Shown: positions 5,919 to 7,435 of the stretch, piece after piece | Layout of the letters: every line of letters starts with the position of its first letter | Position numbering within the stretch: the stretch's first letter is position 1 | Assembly (NCBI GenBank): GCA_937952345.1 | Contig: CALFYN010000845.1 | Span: forward strand, 1 to 7,435 | Length of the DNA stretch: 7,435 nt | Source of the DNA: an uncultured Acidobacteriota bacterium | GTDB taxonomy: Bacteria > Acidobacteriota > Terriglobia > Bryobacterales > Bryobacteraceae | Direction of reading: 5' to 3' | Notes under the pieces: model-generated | Databases searched by the model: none | What the model was told of the DNA's origin: nothing | What the model saw: the letters and a program-made list of their open reading frames with translations, nothing else | Position numbers and translations under genes: made by a program

Positions 5919-6134
5919 TCACTTGAGATTTCCTTTCTGGCGTTCGGCGGAGAGCACTTCGATGAGCTGGCGCTTGATGTGCGGATAGGTGTCGAGGACG
6001 TACATGACCTCGGGCGGCCAGTGTCCGGTGGGGTTTTGGGGATCGCGCTGGAAGAATGGCGATGAGAAATCGGGGCGCAAGGGCAGAGTACTGGCGGGGC
6101 GCAGGATGTCGATGGGGAAATTATAGGGAGGCAT
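5919..6134 (-). CDS. Small hypothetical protein, 71 residues
   Basis: I do not recognise a family. The protein is soluble-looking, with a Pro-rich first half (PPYNFPIDILRP, then FFQRDPQNPTGHWPPE) and a helical second half (about residues 43-71) ending KRQLIEVLSAERQKGNLK. Its codons are mostly C/G-ending, as in the neighbouring leftward genes, which supports it being real. The start ATG overlaps the last 14 bases of the upstream SRANG gene in another frame, so reinitiation or coupling is likely; the only Shine-Dalgarno-like match, AAGGA, is about 15 bases away. The open frame extends further upstream, but only across a gene that is better supported. Sixty-three bases separate it from the zinc-ribbon gene, and all three may share a transcript. 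Confidence 0.65.
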   Translation of the reverse strand: MPPYNFPIDILRPASTLPLRPDFSSPFFQRDPQNPTGHWPPEVMYVLDTYPHIKRQLIEVLSAERQKGNLK

Positions 6135-6837
6135 GGGAGTGTGGTGCGGTCCTTTCGGGGGATTCGGTCTGGTTCCAATGGAAGGTGGAAGCGATTGCGG
6201 AGAGCAGCAGGACGATGAGGATGGCGATTTTGCGGATCGTGCCGAGTGCGCTGGGTTCGAACCCTCGATTTTGGGAAGAGGCGGCAGGTGGCTGGGGGTT
6301 ATCGTTGGCCGGGAGCTGGGATTCGAGCTGCGCGATTTTTTCCTGGGGCGGCATGACGCCGTTGCGGTAGGCGCGCAATGCGCGGAAGCTGCGCAGGAAA
6401 GTGCGCTGCTGGCGCTCGAGGTGGTCTTCGAGGACATCGATTTGTTTGGCGTTGCCGCGATAGGCGAGCGCAGTTTGGGTGGCGGGGTCGATTTCTCCGA
6501 ACTTATATTTAATGTCGACGCGGTGTTCGGCGGCGGCGAGATTCATTTCGGCGGACAGGGCGGCTTCGAGGCGGCGGATCTTCCAGCGGGCGTTGATCAT
6601 ATTTTCGAGGAGATCGATTTCGAACTGGTCCTGGGGCTCAAAGACCTCGTGGTAGCGGGAGGCGAGCAGGTTGAAGATGTCCTGGGATTCGTTTTCGAGA
6701 ACGACACGGACGGAGTACATGCCATGCGATGTGCGATTGAGGGCGGAGCGGGCGCGGCCACTATCGGTGACAGGCCCCCGTGACAAGCGGCCATTGGCCC
6801 GAGATTGCTCGGAACGCGAGAGTTTTTTGCGAGACAT
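6121..6837 (-). CDS. SRANG-signature protein of acidobacterial type with C-terminal membrane anchor
   Basis: A 238-residue protein of unknown function. Residues 12-39 (SRANG..SRGPVT..GRARSALN..SHG) form a basic N-terminal signature that I recall in many paralogues in Solibacter-like genomes. Then comes a conserved-looking helical region, VVLENESQDIFNLLASRYHEVFEPQDQ up to INARWKIRRLEAAL (45-94), and a further charged helical stretch to about 175 with DVLEDHLERQQRTFLRSFRALRAYR, possibly coiled coil. A Pro/Asn/Gln linker (176-192) precedes one membrane segment at about 201-219 (IRKIAILIVLLLSAIASTF). The body would thus be cytoplasmic, tail-anchored with a short exit tail (inference). The start at 6837 is chosen because it has GGGAGGA eight bases upstream and begins right before the signature; the frame stays open to 7005 but that extension is low-complexity Pro/Ser. 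It overlaps the small gene by 14 bases. Confidence 0.78.
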   Translation of the reverse strand: MSRKKLSRSEQSRANGRLSRGPVTDSGRARSALNRTSHGMYSVRVVLENESQDIFNLLASRYHEVFEPQDQFEIDLLENMINARWKIRRLEAALSAEMNLAAAEHRVDIKYKFGEIDPATQTALAYRGNAKQIDVLEDHLERQQRTFLRSFRALRAYRNGVMPPQEKIAQLESQLPANDNPQPPAASSQNRGFEPSALGTIRKIAILIVLLLSAIASTFHWNQTESPERTAPHSHASL

Positions 6838-7024
6838 GCGGAATGTCCTCCCGATTTCCAGTTTATTCGGGAGGGTCTTGGAGAACGCGGATCGGTGTGA
6901 GGGCGCAGGCACGGTGGGGATAGGGGAAGTGATTGACGGAGCGCGGCTTGGGAGTGGGGCAAATATTTTCCCCGGGAGTGTGAACGGAGCGCGCCGATGA
7001 GACAACTACAGGAGTACATTTCCC
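6838..7024. other. Divergent intergenic region, 187 bases
   Basis: This spacer must hold the promoters of the leftward SRANG gene and the rightward transporter-like gene. I see no convincing -35/-10 pair for either. It contains the ribosome-binding-site hairpin (6847-6874), an isolated TTGACG (6933-6938), and an A/T-centred near-palindrome GGGGCAAATATTTTCCCC (6956-6973, one mismatched pair). No RNA gene is evident. Confidence 0.5.
6847..6874 (-). promoter_or_regulatory. Hairpin enclosing the ribosome binding site of the SRANG gene
   Basis: In the leftward transcript CCTCCCGA (6874-6867) can pair perfectly with TCGGGAGG (6854-6847) around a 12-nt A-rich loop. The downstream arm contains the GGGAGGA Shine-Dalgarno sequence of the gene starting at 6837. 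An 8-bp stem with six G-C pairs should hide the site, so translation may depend on melting, a trans-acting factor or an alternative fold. It could instead be a DNA operator. Confidence 0.55.
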
Positions 7025-7435
7025 ATGAAGTGGGTGTTGGCGGCGGCGTGCGTTGTTGGCGTGGCGGCGGGGGAAGAGATTGGGGAGATTGCGGCGGACC
7101 GGCCGGGGTTGGCGGATCCGGCGGGGGTCGTGAGCAGAGGGGTGTTGCAGACGGAGTTAGGGACATCGGTGCAGTGGGACAAGGACGGCGCCGTGGTGTT
7201 GACGATGGGGAGTCCGACGTTGCGGTTAGGGATGGGGGGAGACATGGAGTTGCGGGTTGGGGGTGATGGATTGTCGGCGCGGAGGACGGACCGGGTGGTG
7301 ATGGGGCATTCGGATTTCAGTGTGGGGATGAAGCGGAAGGTGTGGACCGAAGGGAAGGTGAGGCCGCTGTTTTCGCTGATTCCCTCGTTGTCGATGCCGG
7401 GGCGGAACCGGCGGTTCACAAGCTATGCAGTGGCG
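7025..7435 (+). CDS. Predicted exported transporter-like beta protein (PF13557-type), 3' end beyond window
   Basis: The first 137 residues are present. MKWVLAAACVVGVAAG is a Sec-type signal peptide with likely cleavage near residue 16. The mature start ADRPGLADPAGVVSRGVLQTELGTSVQWD (24-52) has the D-R-P-G...G..Q.E.G pattern that I associate with the outer-membrane 'MetA-pathway of phenol degradation'/transporter family, followed by alternating beta-strand-like segments such as LRLGMGGDMELRVGGDG (66-82) and GHSDFSVGMKRKVW (94-107). Such proteins are thought to be outer-membrane beta-barrels of uncertain cargo. The start has AGGAG (7010-7014) ten bases upstream and opens directly with the signal peptide. 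Codons are strikingly G-ending. Cys9 gives only a poor lipobox. Its 3' end and downstream partners are outside the window. Family assignment rests on remembered pattern and is moderately sure. Confidence 0.65.
   Translation, partial: MKWVLAAACVVGVAAGEEIGEIAADRPGLADPAGVVSRGVLQTELGTSVQWDKDGAVVLTMGSPTLRLGMGGDMELRVGGDGLSARRTDRVVMGHSDFSVGMKRKVWTEGKVRPLFSLIPSLSMPGRNRRFTSYAVA

Noticed and set aside
6135..6437. Extension of the 71-residue protein upstream to 6437
   Set aside because: The extension is Ser/Pro-rich antisense-like composition produced by the alternative frame of the SRANG gene; only the part after 6134 has normal codon use.
6133..6783. Rightward open frame opposite the SRANG gene
   Set aside because: The opposite strand has the SRANG signature, a membrane segment and a good Shine-Dalgarno sequence; this frame gives only Gly/Phe/Asp-rich shadow sequence.
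6838..7005. N-terminal extension of the SRANG protein to 7005
   Set aside because: The extra 56 residues are Pro/Ser/Arg low-complexity, no Shine-Dalgarno precedes 7005, and the family signature begins right after 6837.
1..7435. Mobile element, phage, CRISPR, tRNA or toxin-antitoxin content
   Set aside because: No transposase or integrase motifs, no spaced direct repeats, no cloverleaf sequence and no recognisable toxin or antitoxin pair were found on either strand.

Overview
The window looks like a piece of a high-GC chromosome from an Acidobacteriota bacterium, probably of the Solibacteres/Bryobacterales type. The pointers are a protein at 6121-6837 that opens with the SRANG...SRGPVT...GRARS...HG signature, which I associate with large families in those genomes, and a ClpX zinc-finger loop of the same lineage flavour. 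This is judged from remembered sequence patterns, not from a search.

Layout, left to right. The 5' two thirds of clpX runs leftward off the window edge from a near-consensus sigma-70 promoter. Divergent from it is a rightward aldo/keto reductase gene with a twin-arginine-type N-terminus and a perfect inverted repeat just before its ribosome binding site. A convergent terminator region (1848-1921) separates it from a long leftward block. In transcription order that block holds: an SRANG-family protein with a C-terminal membrane anchor; an overlapping 71-residue small protein; a zinc-ribbon membrane protein; argC; argB; a short GNAT N-acetylglutamate synthase; and a molybdopterin-binding-domain protein that ends at the terminator. 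At the right edge a rightward gene for a predicted outer-membrane/periplasmic transporter-like protein starts and runs out of the window.

How the genes work together. argC, argB and the GNAT gene form a tight unit (4-nt GTGA overlap, then 1-nt TAATG overlap). They encode the first three steps of acetylated arginine/ornithine biosynthesis: glutamate acetylation, phosphorylation, and reduction to the semialdehyde. A TGGTATAAT extended -10 element lies 29-34 bases before argC, with two tandem ARG-box-like sequences overlapping it, so arginine repression through ArgR is a concrete prediction. The remaining genes have no obvious pathway link to arginine.

Other regulatory structure: the start of the SRANG gene has its Shine-Dalgarno sequence inside a perfect 8-bp stem. 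Rightward genes use mostly G-ending codons and leftward genes mostly C-ending codons, so the + strand is G-rich throughout, consistent with replication-strand skew. I see no tRNA, rRNA, CRISPR array, insertion sequence or phage gene, and no gene-free stretch longer than about 190 bases. The most unusual items are regulatory; I do not see a clear new multi-gene defence or mobile system.
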